A DNA stretch of 64,000 nucleotides. Source: Streptomyces fuscigenes (GTDB lineage: Bacteria; Actinomycetota; Actinomycetes; Streptomycetales; Streptomycetaceae). The notes beneath the pieces were generated by a model. The model was not told where the DNA came from and did not search any database. It worked only from the letters and a program-made list of their open reading frames with translations. Below, in pieces: positions 36,882 through 46,262 of the stretch. The stretch spans positions 1-64,000 of the forward strand of contig NZ_JAKGCV010000001.1 in NCBI RefSeq assembly GCF_021556455.1, read 5' to 3'. Every line of letters begins with the position of its first letter. Within the stretch, counting starts at the first letter, position 1. Both the position numbers and the translations under genes were made by a program.

Positions 36882-37604
36882 TCAGTGGAGAATGCTCACC
36901 GCCCGGGCGATGACGAGGAGCGACGTCACCAGTGCGGCGAGGCTCTGCACACTCATCATCACTTTGGCGCGAGTGGACAGCGGCATGGTGTCCGTAGGGC
37001 TGAAGGCAGCCGAGTTCGTCACGGAGACATACAGATAGTCGACCAGAGTCGGCATCCAGTCCGATGTCGTACTGGCGCCGTCCGCGACTTCCTGCACCGC
37101 GTCGTCGTCCTCGTCCTGGGGAAAACGGAAGTCCGCCAGCGGCAGATCGACGCGACGGGCCTGAGTGCGGGTCACGGGGCCGCCACGATCCAGCTCCCAG
37201 TACGCCAGGCCGAAGACGATGATATTGGTGAGCCAGACCTGCAACGCGGCCACCAACAAGGAACGCCCGTCCTTCACCCCCGCGTAGACCAGGTCGTGGA
37301 TCAGGATGCCGAGGGCAACCAGATTACTCGCGGCGATCACCAGCACGAGCACCAGTGACAGGACACGGAACGCCGTACTCTGCCGGGTCAGCCGCTTGGG
37401 ATTGACGGCGATGAGCATCACCAGCAGCAGGAGTTCCAGAGCAGGCAGGACGTAGCGCGGTGCGATCAGCAGCCGCTGAGGCAAGCCCACATAGAGGGCG
37501 ATCGCGGAGAGCGTCGCGACCACACCGGGCAGACGCGCCTCTCCACGGCGCTCGTGCCGGGGATGTCTGCTCCGGGCACGAGCGAGCCTGCGCGTCATCG
37601 TCAT
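36882..37604 (-). CDS. Membrane protein, channel-like C terminus
   Basis: A 240-residue protein with about five membrane helices. The conserved end (Y-L-Y-V-S-V-T-N-S-A-A-F-S-P-T-D, then M-P-L-S-T-R-A-K and a last helix) looks like the pore-helix/TM2 part of two-TM channels, without a T-V-G-Y-G filter. The family occurs in actinobacteria and rhizobia; the function is unknown to me. Start ATG 37604 after GAAAGGG. It converges with the chaperone operon. Confidence 0.75.
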   Translation of the reverse strand: MTMTRRLARARSRHPRHERRGEARLPGVVATLSAIALYVGLPQRLLIAPRYVLPALELLLLVMLIAVNPKRLTRQSTAFRVLSLVLVLVIAASNLVALGILIHDLVYAGVKDGRSLLVAALQVWLTNIIVFGLAYWELDRGGPVTRTQARRVDLPLADFRFPQDEDDDAVQEVADGASTTSDWMPTLVDYLYVSVTNSAAFSPTDTMPLSTRAKVMMSVQSLAALVTSLLVIARAVSILH

Positions 37605-37928
37605 CGCCTGCGACCCTTTCGTGCAGCGGTGCCCGCCGAGGAGGATCTCGTACAGCGGTGCCCGCCGAGGATAGACCGCAGCGGGGTGCGAGCACCGGCG
37701 GCGCCAGGGTCGCGACATAACCGGCGGGGCCTTCCCCTTCCAAGGCGGCCCTCAAGGACTGCGGCACGCCGAAAAGGAGGAGCCCCCCATTCGGCGACGA
37801 AGCACCCACGGCGGGACCGCGCCCCTGGAGCGCCGACACCCGGGGCCACGGCACCACGACCCTTTGCTCGTGCGGGGCGCTGCCCGTTCGACAGATGGCG
37901 CTTCGGGCCGCTCCGACACCGTGACACC
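37605..37928. other. Intergenic, with a short direct repeat
   Basis: No gene was seen. CAGCGGTGCCCGCCGAGGA occurs at about 37624 and again 30 bases later, a small tandem duplication upstream of the membrane-protein start. Confidence 0.5.
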
Positions 37929-38378
37929 TCACAGCAGGAGGTCGAAGACGGCTCGAGCGTCATCCCAGTGCTGGGTCCGCGGGTTCTTCAGGTCAGGGTG
38001 AATGATCTTGAAGCTCCGAGCGAGAGCCAGGCTGAGTCCCCCGATGATCTCCGGATAGGCCGCCTCGGTCTCCTCGTCGGGTGCCCGGTCCAGGGCCGGT
38101 CGGGCGGCGAGCTGTTCCAGAATGGGCCCGAGTTCCAGCTCCTGGTCGATCTCCCGGAAACGGTGAATGCTCTCCTGCAGGCCTTTCGTGATCGGCAGGT
38201 CGGAGATCCGGACGATGTCGCGGCCGTTTGCCTTGGCAGTGGCCTGGGCAATGGTCAGCAGGTCGTAGAGCTTCGCGTCGACGAAGTCGCTGTAGCGTTT
38301 GAGATCGTTCTTGTCGACGTCCAGCCCCGCGGCCGTGCGGAAGAATTTCTCGAACCTGGCGATGGACATCACTGGCAT
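37929..38378 (-). CDS. DUF1931 histone-fold protein
   Basis: A 149-residue protein made of two fused histone folds, the family's usual size (M-S-I-A-R-F-E-K-F-F-R-T-A-A-G-L-D-V, then L-K-R-Y-S-D-F-V-D). Related bacterial proteins have a histone-like structure, but DNA binding is unproven. ATG 38378 has AGGAGG eight bases upstream. It lies alone, near other stress-type genes, so a role in stressed or stationary cells is likely but not shown. Confidence 0.88.
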   Translation of the reverse strand: MPVMSIARFEKFFRTAAGLDVDKNDLKRYSDFVDAKLYDLLTIAQATAKANGRDIVRISDLPITKGLQESIHRFREIDQELELGPILEQLAARPALDRAPDEETEAAYPEIIGGLSLALARSFKIIHPDLKNPRTQHWDDARAVFDLLL

Positions 38379-38675
38379 GGCGGCAACCTCCTAATGCGCG
38401 CGCGAACAATTCTCGGCACCCGAACTCCCAGCACAGCCTGCCGATGGGCGCGCGCGACCGCATGACCCTGCCGGGCCCGTTTCAACCTCGCGGTACTGCT
38501 CCACCGGGCCCAGGCATCTGCGTGCGGGCCTTGTCACCGATTCTGGCGCGGCGGTGCCCTTCATGGCTTCACCGGACGCCTGCAGGCAGGCGAGCTGGCA
38601 CAGCGAAAAAGGGAAATGCCAGGTGCCTGGCGCGTCGGGGCGAACGTTGGTCAGGGGACGGTCCAGCGTCGGCGC

Positions 38676-38924
38676 CTACGGCGAGATCCGAATCGCTTTC
38701 ACACTGGAGGGTTCCTGGAAGCCGCTGGTGTGGATGATCCGGACTTCCGCCTGGGGACTGATCTCTGCCAGCACGATGCCTGTCTCATCTGCGTAGACGG
38801 GGTTGCCCCCGGGGCCGGTGCGGTCTGTGCGGTGGACGAGTACCGTCTCGATTTCGCGGCCTGGTTCTTGGAAGAGCAGCTCATACCCGAAAACGTAAAC
38901 GTCTCCTGGCTCTGTGTCGCGCAT
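38676..38924 (-). CDS. DUF6296 family protein
   Basis: An 82-residue Streptomyces-type protein. The family core is visible (E-T-V-L-V-H-R-T-D-R-T-G-P-G-G-N-P-V-Y, then A-E-I-S-P-Q-A-E-V-R). The function is unknown; such genes often sit in stress or accessory regions. ATG 38924 gives the family start; the frame extends to 39086 without similarity. The Shine-Dalgarno is weak (GGGTGA). The 297 bases between it and DUF1931 hold no gene. Confidence 0.65.
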   Translation of the reverse strand: MRDTEPGDVYVFGYELLFQEPGREIETVLVHRTDRTGPGGNPVYADETGIVLAEISPQAEVRIIHTSGFQEPSSVKAIRISP

Positions 38925-39360
38925 GCGTGTCACCCGCCAAGGTAGTGAGGTGGCGGCTCCTGCCGATGATTCCAGTGTGCTGCCTGCGACGGCATCGGCG
39001 CCCGGACTTTCAGGTGGCTCGGATTGTCGTCCCGTCGTTCCCGCCTTCGGCGCGGCTGTCACCCCGCACATCGACTCGCCTCTCATGGTCGCCCCACGGT
39101 TTCTTCCCGCTCGACATCGTCTTGCGGCACTTCACCGTGCAGCCGGCGAAGATCGGCTTCGCTGCGGTCCTCTCCCGCGGTGCCGTCGTGCCAGTCCCGT
39201 CGCGTCGCGCTACCGCAGGCCCTGCCGCGGTCCGCGCTCGGCGCGGTCCACCCCTGCCGACCTCCGCCGGCGCATGCGACACGGGTTGTCTCGGCTCCGC
39301 GGGCCTGGGCACTCGGTGCGAGGCACGCGACACGAACCCGCGGCAGACGGGAGGCAAGAG
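38925..39360. other. Intergenic, no gene seen
   Basis: About 430 bases between the divergent DUF6296 and aldo/keto reductase genes. Long frames here lack family similarity and start signals. A GGGAGG box precedes ATG 39361. Confidence 0.5.
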
Positions 39361-40206
39361 ATGTCTGCGGAATCGACCAGGACGATCGCGCTCCCCTCCG
39401 GTGAGGAGATTGCGGCGCTCGGGCAGGGCACCTGGTACCTGGGGGAGGATCCGGACCGGCGTGACCAGGAGATCGCCGCGCTGCGGCTGGGCGTGGAACT
39501 GGGTATGACCGTCGTCGACACGGCGGAGATGTACGGCGACGGCGCGGCCGAGGAACTCGTCGGGGAGGCCCTCCATGGACGGCGGGAGGAGGTCTTTCTC
39601 GTCAGCAAGGTACTGCCCGGCCACGCCGATCGGAAGGGCACCGTCGCCGCCTGCGAGGGCAGTCTGCGGCGACTCCGTACGGAACGGGTCGACCTCTACC
39701 TGCTGCACTGGCGAGGACGGTGGCCGCTCGAGGAGACCCTTGCGGGCTTCACCGACCTGATGGAGGCGGGAAAGATCCGATATTGGGGCGTGAGCAACCT
39801 GGACGCCGCCGACATGCTGGAGCTGACCACACTCCCCGGCGGCGACACCGGGGCCGTCGACCAAGTGCTGTACAACCTCTCCCGGCGCGGCATCGAATGG
39901 GATCTGCTCCCGTGGTGCCGCGAGGCAGGGGTGACGGTCATGTCCTACTCCCCCATCGAGCAGGGACGTCTGATGAAGACCGGGGCTTTGAGCGCCGTGG
40001 CCCGTGCCCTCGGAGCCACGTCGGCCCAGGTCGCACTCGCCTGGGTGCTGGCCCAAGGGACGCCAGCGATCCCGCGTTCCGGTTCACCCGAACACGTTCG
40101 GGACAACCGCGGAGCAGCCGACCTCCACCTTCCTGCCGAGGCGCTCGACGCACTGGACAAGGCGTTCCCGCCGCCCAGCGGGCCCACGCCCCTGGAGACG
40201 CTCTGA
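39361..40206 (+). CDS. Aldo/keto reductase
   Basis: A 281-residue TIM-barrel NADPH-dependent reductase. The catalytic tetrad is visible: Asp in V-V-D-T-A-E-M-Y-G, Tyr of the same block, Lys in F-L-V-S-K-V, and His in Y-L-L-H-W. The cofactor region (I-P-R-S-G-S-P-E-H-V-R-D-N) is normal. It probably reduces aldehydes or ketones in the cytoplasm, which suits the aldehyde- and redox-stress genes in this part of the window. Confidence 0.93.
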   Translation: MSAESTRTIALPSGEEIAALGQGTWYLGEDPDRRDQEIAALRLGVELGMTVVDTAEMYGDGAAEELVGEALHGRREEVFLVSKVLPGHADRKGTVAACEGSLRRLRTERVDLYLLHWRGRWPLEETLAGFTDLMEAGKIRYWGVSNLDAADMLELTTLPGGDTGAVDQVLYNLSRRGIEWDLLPWCREAGVTVMSYSPIEQGRLMKTGALSAVARALGATSAQVALAWVLAQGTPAIPRSGSPEHVRDNRGAADLHLPAEALDALDKAFPPPSGPTPLETL

Positions 40207-40221
40207 AGGAGTTGACACACG

Positions 40222-40360
40222 ATGGCACGCCTCCAAGCGGGGGCCTACGTCCCCGGCGGCCATCTGGACACCCCTCAGATCAAGGGGCGGCCGACGACGT
40301 ACACCTGCAGTCCGGCCGGCCCGCCCGCATTCCGCGCCGCTCTCGTGGAGCAGACCACCC
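40222..40360 (+). pseudogene. Fragment of a winged-helix (MarR/HTH_27-type) regulator
   Basis: A frame with a proper AGGAG ahead of ATG 40222 reads G-A-Y-V-P-G-G-H, then I-K-G-R-P-T-T-Y-T-C-S-P-A-G-P-P-A-F. This resembles the wing and end of HTH_27 regulators (G-R-R-P-T-T-x-Y-x-L-T-P-A-G-R-x-A-F). The helix-turn-helix part is absent and the frame then runs into the 3' end of the uvrA paralogue. It is probably a remnant. Confidence 0.35.
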
Positions 40361-40516
40361 GGTCGCGCCTCCCCCGCACGGCTGACGCGACGGAATGGGC
40401 CGGCCCAGACGGAACACCTCGCGAGCGACGTCCACCACCGGCTGGACCGCAGTATGTCGAGGCGCGCGACCCTCCGGCGGCCCAGGCCCACCGGCGCCCA
40501 GTTCCTCGGAACGTCG

Positions 40517-42985
40517 TCAGGGGCGCGCGAGCCGGGCCGCGAGGTAGGGCGCGGTGGCGCTGCGGCGAACCCTCGCCACCTCGGCCGGCGGGCCCGCCGC
40601 GACCACCTGCCCACCCGCGTCGCCGCCGCCCGGCCCGAGGTCGATGACCCAGTCGGCGGTGGCGACCGTGTCGAGGTCGTGCTCGACGAGGACCACTGTG
40701 TTGCCGGCGTCGACGAGCCGGTGGAGTTGTCGCAGCAGCAGTGCGATGTCCGAGGGGTGCAGCCCCGCCGTCGGCTCGTCGAGCAAGTAGAGCGCGTGCC
40801 CGCGGCGGGCCCGCTGCAGTTCGGTGGCCAGTTTGATGCGTTGCGCCTCACCACCGCTCAGTTCTGTCGCAGGCTGCCCGAGGCGCAAGTACCCGAGTCC
40901 CACCTCGCGCAGCGTCTCCAGACTGCGGGAGGCGGCCGGGACGGCGGCAAGGAACGCGGCGGCCGCGTCGACGGACAGCTCCAGCACCTCGGCGATGTTC
41001 TTGCCGCGGTGGGTGACCTCCAGGGTCTCGGGGTTGTACCGGGCGCCGTGGCAGGTCGGGCAAGGAGCGTAGGTACCGGGCAGGAACAGCAGCTCCACCG
41101 CGACGAACCCTTCGCCCTGGCAAGTCTCGCACCGGCCCTCGGGCACATTGAAGGAGAACCGCCCGGCCGAGTAGCCACGCTTCCTGGCCTCGTCCGTCCC
41201 TGCGTACAGCTTGCGCACCGCGTCGAACATCCCCGTGTACGTCGCCAGGTTGGACCGCGGAGTTCGCCCGATGGGCCGTTGGTCGACCCGGACCAGCCGA
41301 TCGAACGACTCGACCCCGGAGGCGCCTTGGACGTCGACCTCCAGCCGTGCCTCGTCGGGCTCCTCGGCTTCGAGTCCGAGGTGGCCGCGGACGACCTCGG
41401 CGAGCACCTGCGTCACCAGCGTCGATTTTCCGGAGCCGGACACGCCCGTCACCGCCGTCAGTACGCACAGCGGTACGTCGACGGACACGTCGCGCAGATT
41501 GTGACGGGAGACGCCGCCCAGGCGCAGCCGGCCCTGCGGCGTACGCGGTCGGCGGTCGAGCGGCCGGGCGCGCCCGAACAGGTGCTCGCTCGTGGCCGAC
41601 TCCCCGACCCGCTCCAGACCGGCGACCGGACCGCTGTACAGCACGCGTCCGCCCGCCTCACCCGCGCCGGGGCCGATGTCGACCACCCAGTCGGCCCGCC
41701 GCACGACGTCCATGTCGTGCTCCACGACGAACAGCGAGTTGCCCGCCGCCTTGAGTCGGTCCAGCACGTCCAGCAGGGGCTCCGCGTCGGCCGGGTGCAG
41801 GCCCGCGGAGGGTTCGTCGAGAACGTAGACGACGCCGAACAGCCCCGAGCGCAACTGGGCGGCGACCCGAAGGCGCTGCGCCTCACCGGGCGACAGGGTC
41901 GTCGAGCGGCGCCCGAGGCTGAGATACCCGAGACCCAGGTCCAGCAGCACGGTGATCCGCGCCACCAGATCGCCGCAGATCCGGACCGCGACCTCGGTCG
42001 TCTCCCCGGACCGGGCGGTCGACGTGGTGGCGTCGGCCTCCGCCCGCCCCGCGACGGGCCGCAGTACGGCAACGACCTCGGTGAGCGGCATCGCGTTGAT
42101 CTCGGCGATGGAACGTCCGGCGAAGGTCACGGCGAGCGCCTCGGGCCGCAGCCCGCTGCCGTGGCACACGGGGCAGGGCACGCTCCTGACGAACCGGAGC
42201 GCCCGTTCGCGCATCTTCTCGCTCTTGGAGTCGGCGAGGACGTGCATGACGTGCTTGCGGGCACTCCAGAATGTGCCCTGGTAGCCGTAGTCGACGCGGT
42301 CCTCCTCCGGCTCGACGTACACGGAGGGTTGCTCGTCCGTGTACAGCAGCCAGTCCCGGTCCCTCTTCCTGAGCCTGCGCCACGGCCGGTCGATGTCGAT
42401 GCCCAGACCGCTGACGACACTGCGCAGGTTGGCGCCCTGCCAGGCGCCCGGCCAGGCGGCGATGGCCCCCTCGCGGATGCTCAGCGAGGGATCCGGGACG
42501 AGCAGGTCCTCGGCGACGTCGTGCACGACGCCCAGTTCATGGCACTCCGGGCAGGCGCCGGCCGGCGTGTTGGGTGAGAACGCCTCCGCCTCCAGCCGCG
42601 CGGCCCGGGGCGGATAGGTGCCGGCGCGGGAGTACAGGATGCGCAGCAGATTGGACAGCGTGGTGATGGTGCCGACCGACGAGCGCGAGCTGGGCGACCC
42701 GCGGCGCTGCTGCAGGGCCACGGCCGGCGGCAGTCCGGTGATCTCCTGCACGTGCGGCGCCCCGACCTGTTGCAGCAGCCTGCGCGCGTACGGCGCCACG
42801 GATTCGAAGTAGCGCCGCTGGGCCTCTGCGTAGAGGGTCCCGAACGCCAGAGAGGACTTGCCCGAACCGGAGACACCGGTGAAGGCGACCATCGCATTTC
42901 GCGGAACGTCGAGATCGACGTCCCGCAGGTTGTTCTCACTGGCGCCCCGGACATGCACGAAGGGGTCGGACGCGTCCTTAACCAC
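40517..42985 (-). CDS. UvrA-family ABC ATPase (UvrA2/DrrC-like)
   Basis: An 822-residue paralogue of UvrA, shorter than housekeeping UvrA (about 950). Two ABC modules are complete: Walker A G-V-S-G-S-G-K-S-S and G-V-S-G-S-G-K-S-T, signature motifs L-S-P-G-E-A-Q-R and L-S-G-G-E-A-Q-R, and zinc-binding Cys modules (C-P-E-C-H, C-P-V-C-H, C-E-T-C, C-P-T-C-H). The UvrB-binding domain seems reduced. Such proteins occur with resistance or drug-production loci. The start is taken at ATG 42985. Confidence 0.9.
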   Translation of the reverse strand: MVKDASDPFVHVRGASENNLRDVDLDVPRNAMVAFTGVSGSGKSSLAFGTLYAEAQRRYFESVAPYARRLLQQVGAPHVQEITGLPPAVALQQRRGSPSSRSSVGTITTLSNLLRILYSRAGTYPPRAARLEAEAFSPNTPAGACPECHELGVVHDVAEDLLVPDPSLSIREGAIAAWPGAWQGANLRSVVSGLGIDIDRPWRRLRKRDRDWLLYTDEQPSVYVEPEEDRVDYGYQGTFWSARKHVMHVLADSKSEKMRERALRFVRSVPCPVCHGSGLRPEALAVTFAGRSIAEINAMPLTEVVAVLRPVAGRAEADATTSTARSGETTEVAVRICGDLVARITVLLDLGLGYLSLGRRSTTLSPGEAQRLRVAAQLRSGLFGVVYVLDEPSAGLHPADAEPLLDVLDRLKAAGNSLFVVEHDMDVVRRADWVVDIGPGAGEAGGRVLYSGPVAGLERVGESATSEHLFGRARPLDRRPRTPQGRLRLGGVSRHNLRDVSVDVPLCVLTAVTGVSGSGKSTLVTQVLAEVVRGHLGLEAEEPDEARLEVDVQGASGVESFDRLVRVDQRPIGRTPRSNLATYTGMFDAVRKLYAGTDEARKRGYSAGRFSFNVPEGRCETCQGEGFVAVELLFLPGTYAPCPTCHGARYNPETLEVTHRGKNIAEVLELSVDAAAAFLAAVPAASRSLETLREVGLGYLRLGQPATELSGGEAQRIKLATELQRARRGHALYLLDEPTAGLHPSDIALLLRQLHRLVDAGNTVVLVEHDLDTVATADWVIDLGPGGGDAGGQVVAAGPPAEVARVRRSATAPYLAARLARP

Positions 42986-43328
42986 CCTTCCTGGTTACCT
43001 GATCGCGGCGGGAACCGCACGGCGCCACCACCCGACCGCGCTCATATGAGCGTCCCGATAGACCCTCGGGCGAGCCGATCCGAGGGGGCGCATCGCTGAC
43101 GGTGATCAGTCGGATTCCGGGCATCGCCTACGACGAAGGCGTCTGTCGTCCTGCTGCGGCCGGCCGTCGTCCCCGACCCGCGGACTGCTCAAGAGGGCCA
43201 TCCCGCAGGCCCGGCAAAACCACAGGTCAGCAACCCTTTTACGACCGGGTCGAGGACCGCGACGCACTCCACGTGGTGGGTCGTGCCGACGGGGTGGAGT
43301 CGCGGCCGGTGGCTCCTGCCCCCGACAC
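42986..43328. other. Intergenic, no gene seen
   Basis: 343 bases between two minus-strand genes. A less GC-rich patch around 43210-43260 is the only notable composition change. Confidence 0.5.
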
Positions 43329-44588
43329 TCAGGTGTGGGCGAGCATCCGGTGGATGCCGTAGGCGGCAGCACCGAACGCGAGTACGGCCGCGCCCCACAG
43401 CACCGAAGTGCCGGGCAGGGCGAAGGCAAGGACGAGGCAGCCGGAGCCGCCGAGGACGGGCACGATCCGGGGCGGGCGGCCCTCCACCGGGGTGAGGGTC
43501 CAGGCAGAGGCGTTGGCGACGGCGTAGTAGGCCAGGACGCCGAAGGAGGAGAAGCCGATCGCCCCCCGCACGTCCACGGTGGCCGCGAGGACGGCAACGA
43601 CAGTCCCGACGGCGAGTTCGGCGCGTTGGGGAACCTGGGAGCGCGGGTGCACCACGGCCAGGGCCTTGGGCAGGTGGTGGTCGCGGGCCATGGCGAGAGT
43701 GGTGCGCGAGACGCCGAGGATCAGCGCCAGCAGCGATCCGACGGCGGCGACCGCGGCTCCCGTGCGCACCGCCGGGGCCAGCCCCGGCGCGCCGGCGGCA
43801 CGGACCGCGTCGGCCAGAGGAGCGGAGGTGCGGGCGAGCTGGTCGGGGCTCAGCACCGCCAGGACGGCGAGCGCGACCATGACGTAGACGACCAGGGTGA
43901 TGCCCAGTGCCGTCGAGATGGCGCGCGGGATCACGTGGGCCGGGTCACGGACCTCCTCGCCGAGGGTCGCGATGCGCGCGTACCCGGCGAAAGCGAAGAA
44001 CAACAGCCCTGCGGCCCGCAGTACGCCGTGTCCTCCAGCGCCGGGGCCCCAGTGACCGGTGACGGCGGCCGAGCCGGTGGAGCATGCGGTGATCACGGCG
44101 GCGAGCACCGCCAGGGCCACGGCGACGATCAGCCGGGTCAGCCAGGCGGCCTTCTGAACTCCGGCGCAATTCACCGCCGTCATTGCCACCACGGCAGCGA
44201 CAGCGACGCCGTGCGCCTGGGTGGGCCAGACGTAGGAGCCGACCGTCAGCGCCATCGCCGCACAGGAGGCGGTCTTGCCGACCACGAATCCCCAGCCGGC
44301 CAGAAAGCCCCAGAACTCTCCAAGGCGTTCGCGCCCGTAGACGTAGGTCCCTCCGGACTGCGGGTAACGAGCTGCGAGACGCGCGGAGGACGTGGCGTTG
44401 CAGTAGGCGACCGCCGCAGCCAGCGCGAGACCGGGCAGCAGCCAGGAGCCGGCGGCGGAGGCGGCCGGTGCCAGCACGGCGAAGACACCGGCGCCGATCA
44501 TCGACCCGAGCCCGATCACCACGGCATCGAACATGCCCAGGCTCCGCCGGAGTTCTCCCGCCCCGGCAGACGCCCTCCGCGTGTTCAT
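43329..44588 (-). CDS. APC-family amino acid permease
   Basis: A 419-residue transporter with about 12 membrane helices. Motif I near the N terminus (I-G-L-G-S-M-I-G-A-G-V-F) and Y-P-Q-S-G-G-T-Y-V-Y in TM3 are classic APC superfamily features. The conserved F-A-G-Y-A-R-I-A-T-L-G-E-E-V block in the TM6-TM7 region is also present. The substrate cannot be read. ATG 44588 has GGGGAGG. It stands alone. Confidence 0.93.
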   Translation of the reverse strand: MNTRRASAGAGELRRSLGMFDAVVIGLGSMIGAGVFAVLAPAASAAGSWLLPGLALAAAVAYCNATSSARLAARYPQSGGTYVYGRERLGEFWGFLAGWGFVVGKTASCAAMALTVGSYVWPTQAHGVAVAAVVAMTAVNCAGVQKAAWLTRLIVAVALAVLAAVITACSTGSAAVTGHWGPGAGGHGVLRAAGLLFFAFAGYARIATLGEEVRDPAHVIPRAISTALGITLVVYVMVALAVLAVLSPDQLARTSAPLADAVRAAGAPGLAPAVRTGAAVAAVGSLLALILGVSRTTLAMARDHHLPKALAVVHPRSQVPQRAELAVGTVVAVLAATVDVRGAIGFSSFGVLAYYAVANASAWTLTPVEGRPPRIVPVLGGSGCLVLAFALPGTSVLWGAAVLAFGAAAYGIHRMLAHT

Positions 44589-44834
44589 GTCCCGGCCTCC
44601 CCCACGATGAGGTACGAAGTCCGCGCACCATAACCGAGCCCTTGGTCGGCCAGGTGAACACGGCGGGGCCTGCGAGAGATCCAGGGCGGCGGCCGGCGCC
44701 ACCACGCCGGGCCCGTTCCCGTCCCGGTCCACGTTCTCGCCACGGCCGGACGCGGCGGGCGTATCGCGATCAACGGCGTCGGCGGGTGGAGTCGCGGTGA
44801 CACGTCGCCGCGGGCCGGCGCCGAGCACCCGGGA

Positions 44835-46262
44835 TCACGAGCGGGGAAATGTGAGGCGGAAGGTGGTGCGCCCGGGGCGGCTCGTCACCTCCGCCGTCCC
44901 TCCGTGGGCCGTGACGACGGCATGGACGATGGCCAGCCCCAGGCCCGTGCTGCCCGTGGTTCGGGAACGCGCGTGATCGGCCCGCACGAACCGCCCGAAG
45001 ACCTCATCCTGCAGTTCCTCGGGGATACCGGGACCGCTGTCGCTCACCGTGAGGATCACTTGGTCCTGCCCGGTGGAGAGTCCGACGGTCACCTCGGTGC
45101 CCGGTGGTGTGTGGACGCGGGCGTTGGCGAGGAGGTTGCCGATGGCCTGTTGCAGCCGGTGGGAGTCGCCCGTGACGGCGACGGGCTGCTCGGGCAGATC
45201 GAGGAGCCAGTGGTGCGCCGGCCCGGCGGCGCGCGCGTCCTGCGTCGCGTCGAGGATCAGGCGAGTCAGGTCCACCTGCTCGTGCTCCAGCGGACGGCCG
45301 GCGTCCAGCCGGGCCAGGAGCAGCAGGTCGTCGACGAGGCGGGTCATGCGCCGCGATTCGGCGTCGATGCGTTCCAGGGCGTGGCGGACGGCGCCTGGGA
45401 CCGGCCCGGGCTGCCGCAGGGCGAGCTCGGCGTGACCGCGGATGTTGGCGACTGGTGTGCGCAGTTCGTGGCTGGCGTCGGCGGCGAAGTGCCGTAGCCT
45501 CTCCTCGCTCGCCTGCCGGTGCGAGAGCGCGTCCTCGACGCGGGCCAGCATGTGGTTGAGGGCCGTCCCGACCTGCCCGACCTCGGTGCGCGGGTCCGTG
45601 TCGGGCAGTGGCTCGGGCATGGCGACCTCTCCACTGGCAAGAGGCATCCCGGCTACTTCGGCCGCACGGGCGGTGACCCGCTGCAGCGGGTGCAGTGAGA
45701 TACGTACCCACACCGCGCCGGCGACACCCGTGACCACCAGTGCGGCGCCGAAGAGGACTGCCTCCAGTCCCTCCAGATGGTGGAGCGTCTCCTCCACCGG
45801 GTGCAGGGGCAGGCCCGTCACCAGGATGTCGCCGTCGTCCCCGGTGACGGCCGCGACGCGATACTCCCCGAGCCCGGTGATGTGGATGGTGTGACCGCTG
45901 CCGTCGGTGGGAACGCCCGCGAGCGCACGCCGGTCCGAACCCGTGAGATCGAGCGGCCGGTCGGTGGCGTCGTCGACCACGCCGGCCCGGGGCACCGTGC
46001 CGTCGAGAAGACGGGCTCCGAAGGTGGCATCGGCCTGACCGCGCGTGTCGGGGCGGTTGTCGGCGTCGTGGTCGTTGTCGTGTTCCAAGCTGGCGGCGAA
46101 CCGGCCGCCGGACGCGGACAACTGGTCGTCCAGACGGCCCAGCAGAAATCCCCGGAGCGCGAAGACCGTGGTGACACCGACCGCCAGGCAGGCCAGGGCG
46201 AGCAGGGTGACGAGCCCGGCGGTGAGCTGGCCGCGCAGGCTGCGCACCGGCAGCCCCCTCAT
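44835..46262 (-). CDS. Sensor histidine kinase
   Basis: A 475-residue membrane kinase. TM1 is at residues 8-33, with an extracytoplasmic sensor of about 130 residues containing an acidic D-N-D-H-D-A-D-N patch that could bind cations. TM2 is near 165, followed by HAMP, a HisKA domain with the phosphorylated His in S-H-E-L-R-T-P, and an HATPase with N box and G-x-G boxes. The ATG overlaps the stop of the response regulator (ATGA). The partner is that regulator, and targets probably include the divergent flavin operon. Confidence 0.93.
   Translation of the reverse strand: MRGLPVRSLRGQLTAGLVTLLALACLAVGVTTVFALRGFLLGRLDDQLSASGGRFAASLEHDNDHDADNRPDTRGQADATFGARLLDGTVPRAGVVDDATDRPLDLTGSDRRALAGVPTDGSGHTIHITGLGEYRVAAVTGDDGDILVTGLPLHPVEETLHHLEGLEAVLFGAALVVTGVAGAVWVRISLHPLQRVTARAAEVAGMPLASGEVAMPEPLPDTDPRTEVGQVGTALNHMLARVEDALSHRQASEERLRHFAADASHELRTPVANIRGHAELALRQPGPVPGAVRHALERIDAESRRMTRLVDDLLLLARLDAGRPLEHEQVDLTRLILDATQDARAAGPAHHWLLDLPEQPVAVTGDSHRLQQAIGNLLANARVHTPPGTEVTVGLSTGQDQVILTVSDSGPGIPEELQDEVFGRFVRADHARSRTTGSTGLGLAIVHAVVTAHGGTAEVTSRPGRTTFRLTFPRS

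Noticed and set aside
43102-43362. Small plus-strand ORF between uvrA paralogue and permease
   Set aside because: No conserved motif or ribosome-binding site.
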